In this document: one piece after another, positions 7,525 to 16,582 of the stretch
How the letters are laid out: each line of letters opens with the position of its first letter
Numbering within the stretch: position 1 is the first letter of the stretch
Origin: Pseudomonadota bacterium
GTDB taxonomy: Bacteria > Myxococcota_A > UBA796 > GCA-2862545
Direction: 5' to 3'
Length of the DNA: 64,000 bases
Assembly (NCBI GenBank): GCA_023954855.1
Contig: JAGSGY010000005.1
Span: 62,001 to 126,000 of the forward strand
The notes under the pieces: generated by a model
Told to the model about the DNA's origin: nothing
What the model saw: the letters and a program-made list of their open reading frames with translations, nothing else
Database searches by the model: none
Translations under genes and position numbers: made by a program

Positions 7525-9252
7525 ATGCGGCTGTTCTGGGTGCTGGCGCTGCTCGTCGGCTGTTCGAACCACCACATGCCCGAGCCGAGTGCCAAGGCGG
7601 GCAAGCGCTTTGCCGAGTCGATGGCGCTCTCAGATGGCACCGAGCTGCACACCCGCGTCTTTCTGCCCAAGGGTGAGGGCCCGTGGCCCGTCATCTTCAT
7701 GCGCGTGCCCTACCCGATGGGCCCAGTGCTGAACGGCCGCTGCCGCATCTTCAACCGCCATGGTTACGCCTGTGCGTTTCAGGACGAGCGCGGTCGAGGC
7801 AAGTCCGAGGGCGAGTGGCTGCCGTTCGAGAACGAAGGTCCCGACGGGCTCGAGGCGCTCGCATGGGTCGAGAAGCAGCCTTGGTGCGATGGCAACATCG
7901 GCATGATGGGCGAGTCCTACCTGGGTGCGAGTGCCTGGGCGGTCGCGCACACACCACCAGAGTCGCTCAAGACCATCGTCCCCATCGTCATCGGCACCGA
8001 GCTGTACGACATGGCCTATGAGGGCGGTCTGTTCCGGCATGACCTGCTCACGGCGTGGATGGGCTTGATGCCCTCCGACCACGACTTCCGCTACCTCTCC
8101 GGTAGTCGTCGCTACCACCGGGCTCTGCGGCACCGTCCGCGCTTGAGCATGGACGAGGCAAGCGCTGGCGAGTCGATTGAGTGGTTCAAGCCCTGGCTGC
8201 ACGCCACCGATCCGGCCGACCCGTTCTGGAACCGTCCCATCGTGCTCGCCGCGACCGAGATTCCCGAGGTCACGCCGCTGCCGATCCTGTCGATGGGCGG
8301 GTGGAGCGATGCGTTCACGGGGCCCCAGCTCGACACCTGGCAGGCGCTGGGCACAAAGTCGGAGTCCCACTGGGTCATCGGTCCGTGGAACCACCTCACG
8401 CAGGTGGCGGCAGATGTACGGCAACACGGCCTTCGCGATGATGTGGGCCTGGCCGCGACCTACCAGCAGTGGCCGAGGTTGCTCGACTGGATGGACCACC
8501 ACCTCAAGGGCGAGCCACTGCAGTACCCGACCGGAGGCGTCACCACCTACGTCGTGAACGGCGGGGGATGGGTGCATCGCGATGCCTGGCCGCCACCGAC
8601 CGAGGACCTCGTGCTTCGGCCGGTCGACGGCGTCGACGCCCAGCGCTGCGAGGGCGTGCTCTCGCAGATCGGCGGTGCCGGCGAGGCCGGCTTTGTCTAT
8701 GACCCCGCGAAGCCGACGCCCTCTCATGGCGGTGCCGGCGTGCTCGCGGGGTCGTTTCCGCTCTGGAGGGGCTCAGAGCCCGGCTTCTTGAGCCAGGGAA
8801 AGCTCTGCGAGCGCCGGGATGACCTGATCGGTTTTCGGTCCGAGCCGCTCGTCGAGCCGCTGCATGTCGCGGGACGTCTGCAGGCGACGGTGGCCTTTGC
8901 GTCGGAGGCCCCCGACACGGCCATCAACGTGCGCTTCCTCGAGGAGCGGGCGAACGGGCGGCGCATCCATGTCCGCGAAAGCATCCTCGCGCTCTCCCAC
9001 CGCGATGGGCATGGAAACGCGACCTACACGCCGGGTGATGTGCTCGCCCTCGAGCTCGAGACCTGGCCCGTGGAGTACGTCTTCGAGGCGGGCAGTCGGG
9101 TGCTGGTCGAGTTCGGTTCTGCGAGCTTCCCGAAGTACGAGGCGCACAGCAACACCACCGTGCCATGGGCACAGGCGGTCGAGACGGTGCCCGCGTCGCA
9201 GCGGGTGATCTTCGAGGGGACCGAGGTTCGGCTCCCGGTGCTCAGCGAGTGA
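7525..9252 (+). CDS. CocE/NonD-family hydrolase, lipoprotein (X-Pro dipeptidyl-peptidase-like)
   Basis: 575 residues from ATG 7525, preceded by GGAAAG about 8 bases upstream; a GTG at 7519 overlaps the previous stop but is too close to the ribosome site. The N-terminus is a lipoprotein signal (lipobox LLVGC). The alpha/beta-hydrolase triad is visible: nucleophile Ser in 'MMGESYLGAS', Asp in 'MGGWSDAF' and His in 'GPWNHLTQV', in the order and spacing of CocE cocaine esterase and X-Pro peptidases. The C-terminal ~200 residues match the jelly-roll domain of that family. It probably hydrolyses an ester or amide bond outside the cytoplasm; the substrate is unknown. Its 3' end overlaps the convergent GMC oxidoreductase gene by 11 bases. 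Confidence 0.88.
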   Translation: MRLFWVLALLVGCSNHHMPEPSAKAGKRFAESMALSDGTELHTRVFLPKGEGPWPVIFMRVPYPMGPVLNGRCRIFNRHGYACAFQDERGRGKSEGEWLPFENEGPDGLEALAWVEKQPWCDGNIGMMGESYLGASAWAVAHTPPESLKTIVPIVIGTELYDMAYEGGLFRHDLLTAWMGLMPSDHDFRYLSGSRRYHRALRHRPRLSMDEASAGESIEWFKPWLHATDPADPFWNRPIVLAATEIPEVTPLPILSMGGWSDAFTGPQLDTWQALGTKSESHWVIGPWNHLTQVAADVRQHGLRDDVGLAATYQQWPRLLDWMDHHLKGEPLQYPTGGVTTYVVNGGGWVHRDAWPPPTEDLVLRPVDGVDAQRCEGVLSQIGGAGEAGFVYDPAKPTPSHGGAGVLAGSFPLWRGSEPGFLSQGKLCERRDDLIGFRSEPLVEPLHVAGRLQATVAFASEAPDTAINVRFLEERANGRRIHVRESILALSHRDGHGNATYTPGDVLALELETWPVEYVFEAGSRVLVEFGSASFPKYEAHSNTTVPWAQAVETVPASQRVIFEGTEVRLPVLSE

Positions 9253-10756
9253 GCAGCGCCTCGGCGAGCCAACGACTCGTCGCGAGGATGGGGGCCATCG
9301 TGTGGCTCGAGCTGCTGGACGGGTACAGGCCCGAGTCGAAGCAGTAGACGCTGCGGGTGCCGTAGACGAGTCCCTCCGGGTTTGCTGCCCCGTCGGAGGC
9401 GTTCGGTGCCGCCCGCACCCCGCCCTGCTGGTGTGCCGAGATCAGCGGGGCGGATGCTGGGCGGAACGGGTAGGCATCGACCTTCGCGAGGTCGGCTTCG
9501 CTCTCGATAACGATGGGGGGCAGGGTGGGAACGGCGACCCGGGTGGCCCCGGCGGCCAAGTAGCTGCGCGCAGCCATCTTGATGGCGTCGCGGTAGCGGT
9601 CGATCACGTCCTTGGATGGCGTGTAGTCGACGAGGATGCGGCCGGACTGGGTGACGTCGATGCTGCCGGATGGCGTGTCGGGCGTGAGCAGCAGCGCGGC
9701 GGCGAGATGGGGGTAGCGGGTCATCTCGTTCTTCGCGCGCACCCCGGCGTAGGGCAGGAGCGAGGCGACAATGCCCGGCGTGCCCATGATCGACTCGATG
9801 CGGAAGCCCCACAGTCCTCGCTCGTCGTCGAAGTACTCGGCTTCGTCCACCGCGTAGGCTTGCGGAATGCCGCGGAACCCGTGGATGGGGTCGGGAAAGT
9901 CGGCGAGGACGGGAAGCTGCGGCTGGAGCGAGAGGTGCCTTCCGACGTGCGCGTTTCCAATTCCGGAACGAACGAGAAGCGCGGCAGAGCCCACGGCGTT
10001 CGCGGCCAAGACGACCGTCGAGGCGAGTACCTCGACTTCACCGGTCTCGTGGTAGCCCTTGGCGTCCAGGGTTCGCACGACCAGTCGCTTGGTGTCCTGG
10101 TCCGCGTCTTCGATGCGCACGACCCTCGCACGGGTCCACACAGTGGCGCCGGCCTCGACTGCGGCGGGAATCGCGACCATGCGCGGGTTCTTCTTGGCAT
10201 CGATCGGGCAGCCGATCAGGCAGGTGCCCATGCCCGCGCATCCCACGCGGTTGTGCCGCATCACGTGGCCCGCGTAGCCCAGCTTCGTGGAGCCTTCGCG
10301 AAGCACCTGGTTGTTGCGAGTCACCTGGTCTTCGCGAATCGGGTTGGCGGAGAGATCGACGAGCGCCCGCGCCCGTGCGGCCCTCAGCGCCTCGGCCGTC
10401 CAGTCGACAAGGCCGAACCGACGTCCCCACAGGTCGAGCACCGGGTCTTCGAGAGGAACCACGTCGCTCGCGTTGATGACCCCGCCGCCGCCGAGTACGC
10501 GGCCCTGCAGGATGCCAACGGACAGGTCGGTGGTCATCCGGCCGCCGCGGTCCATGTAGAGCTGGTCGTACATCTCGCCGTCGCGCTGGGTCAGCTGAGC
10601 ACCGGTCTTGTCCGGACCTTCCTCGATGATCAGGACCTCGCGTCCTGCTTCGGCGAGTACCCAGGCGGTCGTTCCCCCAGCGCAGCCCGAGCCGATGATC
10701 ACCGTGTCCACGCGAGTGGAAGTGGCGGGGGCGGTGGTGGCGCAGTCGCGAATCAC
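9242..10756 (-). CDS. GMC-family FAD-dependent oxidoreductase
   Basis: 504 residues starting at a GTG (10754-10756) whose last two bases begin the TGA of the upstream gene (GTGA overlap). The FAD-binding Rossmann motif is near the N-terminus ('TVIIGSGCAGGTTAW', then acidic 'LIIEEG'), followed by 'GRVLGGGGVINA', typical of GMC proteins. Late His-containing segments 'SAHQQGG' and 'SSSSSHTM' probably hold the active-site pair. A Cys-rich stretch 'GCAGMGTCLIGCP' resembles that of gluconate dehydrogenase-like flavoproteins. It likely oxidises an alcohol or sugar. It has no signal peptide of its own; the upstream Tat-signal small subunit would carry it to the periplasm. No cytochrome c subunit gene lies next to it. 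Confidence 0.88.
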   Translation of the reverse strand: MIRDCATTAPATSTRVDTVIIGSGCAGGTTAWVLAEAGREVLIIEEGPDKTGAQLTQRDGEMYDQLYMDRGGRMTTDLSVGILQGRVLGGGGVINASDVVPLEDPVLDLWGRRFGLVDWTAEALRAARARALVDLSANPIREDQVTRNNQVLREGSTKLGYAGHVMRHNRVGCAGMGTCLIGCPIDAKKNPRMVAIPAAVEAGATVWTRARVVRIEDADQDTKRLVVRTLDAKGYHETGEVEVLASTVVLAANAVGSAALLVRSGIGNAHVGRHLSLQPQLPVLADFPDPIHGFRGIPQAYAVDEAEYFDDERGLWGFRIESIMGTPGIVASLLPYAGVRAKNEMTRYPHLAAALLLTPDTPSGSIDVTQSGRILVDYTPSKDVIDRYRDAIKMAARSYLAAGATRVAVPTLPPIVIESEADLAKVDAYPFRPASAPLISAHQQGGVRAAPNASDGAANPEGLVYGTRSVYCFDSGLYPSSSSSHTMAPILATSRWLAEALLTR

Positions 10757-11286
10757 TTCGGCATCCCGTGAAAGGACGGCCCGCCGTAGCCGATGGCTGC
10801 CCACACCTCGGGTCGGTCGAAGAAGACGAGGGCGAGGAACTTCTTGAAGGCGACGGCGACCTGACGGCGGGTGTCGTTCTCGGCGTAGAGCCAGCCCTCC
10901 CAGTGCTTCAGCTGGGCATCGGGTGCGAGATTGCTGAACGTCGCCGCCTGACCGTCGAAGAGCATCGGCCCGAACTCGACCAGGTGCAGGGCCATCGACA
11001 GGTCGCGGATGACCTCGGGTGGCTCATCGGCCAACCATCCATCGAAGGCACGGGCGAGACCCGCGTCGTCGGCGCCGGAGGGAACTGCGCCTCCAGGGGG
11101 GAGGTGGGTTCGCGCGACGGCCGCGATGGTGCGGTAGCCCTGGGCACTGAGCTGGCGGAGGCCGTCAACTCCTGGTGCGGACCCGCGAAGAAGCATCACC
11201 CCGCCGGTGGCACCTGCCCCCACCGCGACCGTTCCACCGGCAAGAGCCAGGAAGCGCCGTCGTGTGAGAAAGGCGAAGCGGCTCAC
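10753..11286 (-). CDS. Tat-exported small subunit, gluconate 2-dehydrogenase subunit 3-like
   Basis: 177 residues starting with GTG (11284-11286). The N-terminus is a twin-arginine signal: 'LTRRRFLALAGG' followed by a hydrophobic stretch, so the folded protein is exported by Tat. The mature part ('SAQGYRTIAAVARTHLPPGG', '...HWEGWLYAENDTRRQVAVAFKKFLALVFF...') matches the small subunit that accompanies GMC flavoproteins in gluconate 2-dehydrogenase-like complexes. It overlaps the flavoprotein gene by GTGA and the small upstream gene also by GTGA, showing tight translational coupling. Its job is probably to chaperone and co-export the leaderless flavoprotein. A cytochrome subunit is missing nearby. 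Confidence 0.82.
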   Translation of the reverse strand: MSRFAFLTRRRFLALAGGTVAVGAGATGGVMLLRGSAPGVDGLRQLSAQGYRTIAAVARTHLPPGGAVPSGADDAGLARAFDGWLADEPPEVIRDLSMALHLVEFGPMLFDGQAATFSNLAPDAQLKHWEGWLYAENDTRRQVAVAFKKFLALVFFDRPEVWAAIGYGGPSFHGMPK

Positions 11287-11513
11287 GGCGTACGCTGAAC
11301 CGGCCGCTCAGCGATGACGGCAATCAACACGGCGCGTACGCCCGCCTCGTCCAAGCCGCGGAGGTGGGCGAGGTCATCACCGAGGCGAAGGACGCCGTTC
11401 ACCGCGAGGCCGATCTGGGTGATGGGGCACTCGAGCTCGCCGCGATGCACGAGACCCAGGACCAGCTTCAGGTCCTTGGTCTTCACGCTCTTGAGTCCCA
11501 TCTTGTTGAGCAA
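11283..11513 (-). CDS. Small hypothetical protein
   Basis: 76 residues. The TTG start at 11513 is supported by a strong AGGAGA ribosome site about 4 bases upstream, and the stop overlaps the start of the Tat subunit gene (GTGA), so this is very likely a real member of the operon. The sequence is short, mostly helical and contains a single Cys in 'GELECPIT'. It has no signal peptide or membrane helix and I recognise no family. 'LKLVLGLVHRGELECPIT...GLDEAGVRAVLIAVIAER' could form a small helical DNA- or protein-binding domain. It sits between protoporphyrinogen oxidase (34 bases upstream) and the GMC system. Confidence 0.6.
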   Translation of the reverse strand: MLNKMGLKSVKTKDLKLVLGLVHRGELECPITQIGLAVNGVLRLGDDLAHLRGLDEAGVRAVLIAVIAERPVQRTP

Positions 11514-11547
11514 GTTCTCTCCTGGAACGCCATCGTAGCGGGCGCGG

Positions 11548-12828
11548 TCAGTCGCGATGCATCGCGGCTTGCACGCAGTGGCTGACGCCCACGCCCGTGT
11601 AGCCCCAGCCCAAGAAACGAAGGCCTGGATGGGCGCGCTTCAGGCGAGCCATGCGCGCGAGGTGTCCCCGAACGTACTGCGGAATGCCGATGCGCGAGCG
11701 TGCGACATGGGCGAACACGGGTGGGGCTTGAATGCCTTCGACCTCGCGAAGCACCCGACGGGCCCGCTCAATCAGCTGGGCATCGTCGAGTGCCACGGCG
11801 CTGGGGTCGCGGGTGCCGCCCAGCATGACCCGCTTCATCACATGACCGGGCGCGTGCCCAGGAAAGCCGGCGGTGACCCACAAGGTGCCGAGGACGTCCT
11901 TGCGCTCCTCGGGGGCGGCAAGCCACCCGAAGCCGGCCTGCTCTTGGACGGTGCCGGCCGGCCAAGCCAGGTGCACTCCGGCGATGGGGGCGCTGGGAAT
12001 CGCCGCGAGGTCCGCCAGGTCCGGAAGGAGGCGTGACGCGGGCAGCGGTGGAACGGTGATCACCACCTTCTTCGCCTTCAAGGGTTGCGCCCCATGCACG
12101 ACGAAATGGTTGCCCTGGTGCTCGATGCGCTCGACGGGGCTGTTGAGCGCCAGCGTGTCGTGGACCGATGCCGTGAGGGCGTCGGTGAGGCGAACCATGC
12201 CGCCCTTCAGGGTGAACAGGTTCCGGGGCGCGTGGGCAGGGTGGGGCGCCTTGTTCATCATGCCGCGCACGAGGCTTCCGTGGCGGCGCTCAGCGCTGAC
12301 CCAGTCCTCGAATGCAGCGCCGACCTCGAGCTCGCGCGCATCTCCGCCGTAAACGCCGGCGACAAAGGCGGTCGCGAAGCGCTCGGCGACGGCCGGCCCG
12401 AAGCGACGGGCGATGAAGTCGTAGACCGTCTCACCGGGGTCGGGGGCTCTACGCACCAGCGGTTCGCTCATCGCTCGGCCCATCGCGCGCATGCCGAGCA
12501 GGGGCGACTTGGCGACGTCCTTGAACTTCTGTGGAAGGGGCTCGAGGCGGCGGTCGTGGAGCAAGAACCGCTTTCGCGCGGCCTCTTGGGCGACGACCAC
12601 CTGCTCCGCCGCGCCCAGGGCGCTGATCAGGTCATAGACGGCAATCGCGGTGGTGGGGCAGGCCTGAGGACCGCGCTCGATGGTCATGCCATCGACTTGG
12701 TCCGTCGCGATGGACCCACCCGTGCGCGCCGAGGCTTCGAGCACCCGAACCTCTTGGCCTTCCGACTTGAGTCGATGGGCGAGGGTGAGTCCCGCGAGGC
12801 CTGCGCCGACGATGACGGTCTCGATCAA
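11548..12828 (-). CDS. hemY: Protoporphyrinogen oxidase (HemY/PPO type)
   Basis: 426 residues. The FAD Rossmann motif is at the N-terminus ('VIVGAGLAGLTLAHRL', 'LEASARTGG'), followed by 'ERGPQACPT' and a C-terminal FAD-contact segment 'LRFLGWGYTGVGVSHCVQAA'; together these match the oxygen-dependent protoporphyrinogen IX oxidase family, penultimate step of classical heme synthesis. It is slightly shorter than the ~460-residue norm. The start is TTG, overlapping the stop of the iron-transporter ATPase gene (TTGA). That overlap places heme synthesis in the same transcription unit as Fe(III) uptake. A generic amine oxidase is the alternative, but the length and the C-terminal motif favour PPO. 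Confidence 0.85.
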   Translation of the reverse strand: MIETVIVGAGLAGLTLAHRLKSEGQEVRVLEASARTGGSIATDQVDGMTIERGPQACPTTAIAVYDLISALGAAEQVVVAQEAARKRFLLHDRRLEPLPQKFKDVAKSPLLGMRAMGRAMSEPLVRRAPDPGETVYDFIARRFGPAVAERFATAFVAGVYGGDARELEVGAAFEDWVSAERRHGSLVRGMMNKAPHPAHAPRNLFTLKGGMVRLTDALTASVHDTLALNSPVERIEHQGNHFVVHGAQPLKAKKVVITVPPLPASRLLPDLADLAAIPSAPIAGVHLAWPAGTVQEQAGFGWLAAPEERKDVLGTLWVTAGFPGHAPGHVMKRVMLGGTRDPSAVALDDAQLIERARRVLREVEGIQAPPVFAHVARSRIGIPQYVRGHLARMARLKRAHPGLRFLGWGYTGVGVSHCVQAAMHRD

Positions 12829-13850
12829 TCGATCCCCAGCACGAGAGCGTCGGCGATGGCGATGTGGACCTCGTCACCCATCTCGAGCTCGCGGGGACCA
12901 TCGACCAGAACGGCTGAGCCTGCGATCTGCACGCGGTATCGCACCGTGTGGCCGAGGTAGCTCCTGGCGGTGATCACGCCCGGAATGCCGGTCTCGGAGA
13001 GGGTTGCTGCTTCGGGGCGAAAGCCGAGGATGCACGGACCCGAGCTCGGGCTCTCACTGGTTGCGCGCGCGGCGACCTCGACGCCATCGAGGGACACACC
13101 CGTCGCCGTGCGCTCGCCTTTGATCTCGTTGAGGGTGCCGACGAAGCGTGCGACCAGCCCGTTTGCAGGCGTCTCATACAGGCCTGCGGGGGTATCGACC
13201 TGCTGGATGACGCCCTTTTCCATGACGGCCACGCGGTCGGAGAGGCCGAGCGCTTCTTCCTGGTCGTGGGTCACGAAGATAACGGTCACGCCGATGCGCT
13301 TCACCAACGCGCGAATCTCGTCGCGCATCTCTTCGCGCAAGCGGGCGTCGAGGTTGGAGAGGGGCTCGTCGAGCAGCAAGACTCTCGGCTCGGCGACCAG
13401 CGCTCGTGCCAGGGCTACGCGCTGCTGTTGGCCTCCGGAGAGCTCGTGCGGATAGCGTCCGTCGAGTCCGTCGAGCTGCACGGCCGAGAGGGCCTTCTTC
13501 GCGAGGGCATCGGCGTCGGCGGCGCGCCCGGCGACCTTGAGGGGGAAGGTGACGTTGCCGAGCACTGTCATGTGGGGCCACACGGCGTAGGACTGAAAGA
13601 CCATGCCGAGCTGACGCTGCTCCGGGGGCACGAAGAGGCCGGGTGCGCTGACCTTCTGCTCACCGATGTGAATCACGCCAGCGGTTGGGGTCTCGAGACC
13701 GGCAACCATGCGCAAGGTGGTGGTCTTGCCGCAGCCCGAGGGGCCGAGCAGGCAGACGATCTCGCCGTCTTTGATGTGCAGATCCAGTCCGCGGACGACC
13801 TCGTTGTCGCCGTAGCGCTTGACCAGTCCTTCGATGCGTACGTCTGCCAT
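12825..13850 (-). CDS. fbpC: Fe(III) ABC transporter ATP-binding protein (FbpC type)
   Basis: 341 residues. Walker A 'GPSGCGKTT', Q-loop 'FQSYAVWPHMTV', signature 'LSGGQQQRVALARALV', Walker B 'VLLLDEPLSNLD' and switch His in 'FVTHDQEEAL' are all intact. The C-terminal ~100 residues form a TOBE-like regulatory domain ('ILGFRPEAATL'). 'SYAVWPHMTV' with a Trp-Pro-His is common in the Fbp/AfuC iron group, as opposed to the 'LFPHMTV' of the spermidine PotA group. It powers the fused permease encoded immediately upstream (stop and start directly abut: TAGATG). Substrate is inferred from the whole operon; thiamine or polyamine import is the main alternative. Confidence 0.85.
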   Translation of the reverse strand: MADVRIEGLVKRYGDNEVVRGLDLHIKDGEIVCLLGPSGCGKTTTLRMVAGLETPTAGVIHIGEQKVSAPGLFVPPEQRQLGMVFQSYAVWPHMTVLGNVTFPLKVAGRAADADALAKKALSAVQLDGLDGRYPHELSGGQQQRVALARALVAEPRVLLLDEPLSNLDARLREEMRDEIRALVKRIGVTVIFVTHDQEEALGLSDRVAVMEKGVIQQVDTPAGLYETPANGLVARFVGTLNEIKGERTATGVSLDGVEVAARATSESPSSGPCILGFRPEAATLSETGIPGVITARSYLGHTVRYRVQIAGSAVLVDGPRELEMGDEVHIAIADALVLGID

Positions 13851-15536
13851 CTACAGGCCCACCTTTCCGCGCGAGAGAAGTCTTAGCCCGGCGTTCCCAC
13901 CGAGCACCAGCACGGTGACGACCATCGCGAGAACCGCGGCGCTTGGCGGGTCTCCGTAGGTCTGCAGGTCAAAGAGTAGGGTGCCAACGACACGGGTGTC
14001 GGGCCCGGAGAGCAAGATGCTCATGGTGACCTCCGAGAAGGCCGGCATGAAGACGAGGAACCAGGCTGCGACCAGGTTTGGAGCGAGGAGCGGTCCCGTG
14101 ATCTTCGCCATCGTGGTGCCCCAGCCCGCGCCGCTGATGCGGGCCTGCTCTTCGAGGCTGGCGTCCGTCGCTTCGAGACCGGCCTCGGCGTTGCCGACGG
14201 GAAACGCGAGGAACTTCACCATGTAGGCGAGCCCAAGCATCCACACCGTGTCGGCGAGCGCGATGCCCACGGTCAGGCGCTCGAAGACGATGATGCGCAT
14301 CTCTTGCGAGAAGGTGAGGATCAGGGCCAGCGCGAGGACCGTGCCGGGGATGGCGTACGGCAGCCTTGCGAGCCACGACACCAGCTTCCGCCCGCGGGTC
14401 TGGGTGCGCTTCGCGAGCCATCCCAGCAATCCGCCTAGCAAGACGGCCCCTGTGGCCGCCGCCGATGCGAGGAAGAGGCTTCGCAGCAGGGCGTCGAGGG
14501 TATCGGAGCGCTCGAACAGCACCGCCGAGTAGTTCGAGAGGGTCAGGTTATCGGCGCCGAGGCCACGACCGAAGTTGCCCATCAGCGACGTGATGGCGAT
14601 GGTGCTGAGCGGCAGGAAGACCGCGACACCCGCATAGATCGAGGTGAACGCCAGGGCGACGGGCTTTGCGCGTCCGAGGGCGAACGGCGCTCCTCGTGTG
14701 GCTTTGCCGGTGACCGTCGTGAAGCGCCGGCGGCCTTGAAGCAATCGGCCAAGCGCGGGAAGACCAATGCCGATGGCCAGCAAGACGATGGACAGCGCCA
14801 CAGCTGCAGGGCGTCCCGTCGACGGGTCGAGGTCAAGGGCCTGGTAGATGCGGGTGGTGAGTACGAAGTCCGGATGCACTGCGCCGGAGGCCAGCAGATA
14901 GGGCACACCGAAGGATGCCGCCGAGGCTGCGAGCACGAAGCCGGCCCCCGTCCAGATGCCAGGAGCCGCCATCGGCAGTGTGATCTGCAGCAACGTGCGT
15001 AGCGGAGACGCCCCTGCAATGCGCGCTTGCTCCTCGAGGGAGGCATCCATGCGCGAGAGCGAGTCGGCGGTGGCGAGCATGACGAACGGGGTGTACGCCA
15101 GACCCATGACCCAGGTCATGCCCGCGAGGGTGTAGATGTCCAGTGGGGCCGCGATGCCATCGAGTGCGCGGTTGAGCAGGCCGTTGGTGGGGTTGAGCAG
15201 GGTGATCCACGCAATCGCGGTGATGTACGGCGGCACGACGTATGGCGTGGTGCAGATCGCCCGCCACATCGAGCGGCCGGGCAGGTCGGTTCGACCCACG
15301 AGCCAGCCGAGGGGCACGCCGACCACCAGCGTGAACAGCAACACCGAGACCGAGAGCAGCAACGTGTGCCAGGCAGCCCGCACATTCAGGGGGTGCTGCA
15401 GAGCGTCGAGCCCGGCCATTGGGTCTTGCAGCAGTCGCAGACCGAGTCCGCCGAGGGGCAGTACGACGAGCGCTGTCAGCAGCAGGAGGGCCCCGCCGAG
15501 GACGAGCGGGCGACTGAGCGCTGCGAGCCGGTTCAC
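13851..15536 (-). CDS. fbpB: Fe(III) ABC transporter permease, fused two-domain (FbpB type)
   Basis: 561 residues with about 12 membrane helices. It is an internal duplication: two BPD_transp_1 permease domains, each carrying the cytoplasmic EAA coupling loop ('DASLEEQARIAGASPLRTLL' in the first half, 'DASLEEQARISGAG' in the second). This fused architecture is characteristic of FbpB/SfuB/AfuB-type ferric-iron permeases. It starts with GTG overlapping the stop of the binding-protein gene (GTGA) and abuts fbpC. It forms the channel in the inner membrane that accepts the ligand from the lipoprotein upstream. Confidence 0.9.
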   Translation of the reverse strand: MNRLAALSRPLVLGGALLLLTALVVLPLGGLGLRLLQDPMAGLDALQHPLNVRAAWHTLLLSVSVLLFTLVVGVPLGWLVGRTDLPGRSMWRAICTTPYVVPPYITAIAWITLLNPTNGLLNRALDGIAAPLDIYTLAGMTWVMGLAYTPFVMLATADSLSRMDASLEEQARIAGASPLRTLLQITLPMAAPGIWTGAGFVLAASAASFGVPYLLASGAVHPDFVLTTRIYQALDLDPSTGRPAAVALSIVLLAIGIGLPALGRLLQGRRRFTTVTGKATRGAPFALGRAKPVALAFTSIYAGVAVFLPLSTIAITSLMGNFGRGLGADNLTLSNYSAVLFERSDTLDALLRSLFLASAAATGAVLLGGLLGWLAKRTQTRGRKLVSWLARLPYAIPGTVLALALILTFSQEMRIIVFERLTVGIALADTVWMLGLAYMVKFLAFPVGNAEAGLEATDASLEEQARISGAGWGTTMAKITGPLLAPNLVAAWFLVFMPAFSEVTMSILLSGPDTRVVGTLLFDLQTYGDPPSAAVLAMVVTVLVLGGNAGLRLLSRGKVGL

Positions 15537-16582
15537 TTTCCGCCCGACACGAGCTCGGCGAAGCGCTCCTTGATGTCGCCCTTGCGTCTGGCCACGTCTT
15601 CACGGAACGCCGTGGACCAAGGGCGAAGCGCAATCTCGGAGAGGGGCTTGGCGCCGGTCGGGGGAGGCAAGTGCGGCAGTCCGGCGTACATGTTGCCGTC
15701 CACCATCGCCTGCTGACCGGGGTCGGAGAGAAGGAAGTCGTACACCGCGCGGGCTGCGTTGGGGTTGGGGCAGTCGGTGGTCAACGCGATGGGCCCGGGC
15801 ACCGCGATGGCCCCGTCGGTCGGGTAGATCGGCTTCGCGGGCGTGTCCTTCTCGGCCGCCTTGAGCAGGTTTTCGAGCAGCAACACGCCAATCTCGCGTT
15901 CACGGGTCTCGATGCGGGTGAGCACGCTCGAGTTGCCGCCGGCGCTCACCAGACCTTGTTCGCGGAGTTGTTCGACAAAGGGCCAGCCCTGGTCGGTCGT
16001 GAGGAAGGACAGCAATGTGAACATCGTCCCCGACGAGAGCGGATCCCCGATGCTGACGCGTCCATCAAAGCGGTGGTCGGTCAGGTCTGTAAGGGCCTGT
16101 GGTCGCTGGTCCTCGGCCACATCTTCGTGCGCGCCGAGTACGAGCAGGCTCACCCGAGCGGTGGCCCAGTGACCGTCCGGGTCCACCATGCCCCGGTCAA
16201 TCTGCAGGACGTTGGGTGCGAAGTGGGGCTGAAGCTGCCCCTTCTCGGTAATCGCCGCGTACCAGAACGGGTCCGAGGTCATCAGCAGGCAGGCCTTCGA
16301 GCCTCCCGCGTCCCACTCGGCTTCGACACGCTGCGCCACCTTCTCGGAGCCAGCCTGGTACCAGCGCGGCTCGACGCCTGGAAACGCTTCGCGGATCTGC
16401 GGGTCGACCTGGTCGATGACCGACTGGTACATCGAGGTGTAGATCCACACTTCGCCGGTGGGTTCAGCACCCGCGTCGACCGCGACCGGAGCACCGCCGC
16501 CGGGCGGGCCAAACTCGACGCGACACGCGGTGAGAGCAAGCAGCAGGAAGGGGAGGTTTCGCACGGTCGGAGGGTAACGCAT
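15533..16582 (-). CDS. fbpA: Extracellular solute-binding lipoprotein, iron(III)-type (FbpA-like)
   Basis: 349 residues. The N-terminus is a lipoprotein signal peptide with lipobox LTAC (Cys20), so the receptor is membrane-tethered rather than free. After the linker the mature protein begins 'GEVWIYTSMYQSVIDQVDPQ', the typical first strand of the FbpA/SfuA class, and continues with 'DPFWYAA', 'GDPLSSGTMFTLLSF' and 'TDCPNPNAARAVYDFLLS'. It is the first gene of the fbpABC-hemY chain. The 40 bases upstream contain an inverted repeat (see the 16579-16622 entry) and the stop of the tyrosine phosphatase gene. I see no convincing Fur box. Phosphonate or sulfate binding is less likely. Confidence 0.87.
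   Translation of the reverse strand: MRYPPTVRNLPFLLLALTACRVEFGPPGGGAPVAVDAGAEPTGEVWIYTSMYQSVIDQVDPQIREAFPGVEPRWYQAGSEKVAQRVEAEWDAGGSKACLLMTSDPFWYAAITEKGQLQPHFAPNVLQIDRGMVDPDGHWATARVSLLVLGAHEDVAEDQRPQALTDLTDHRFDGRVSIGDPLSSGTMFTLLSFLTTDQGWPFVEQLREQGLVSAGGNSSVLTRIETREREIGVLLLENLLKAAEKDTPAKPIYPTDGAIAVPGPIALTTDCPNPNAARAVYDFLLSDPGQQAMVDGNMYAGLPHLPPPTGAKPLSEIALRPWSTAFREDVARRKGDIKERFAELVSGGK

Noticed and set aside
7630-8727. A 365-codon minus-strand frame inside the CocE hydrolase gene
   Set aside because: The plus strand carries a full catalytic triad; the minus frame has no recognisable motif.
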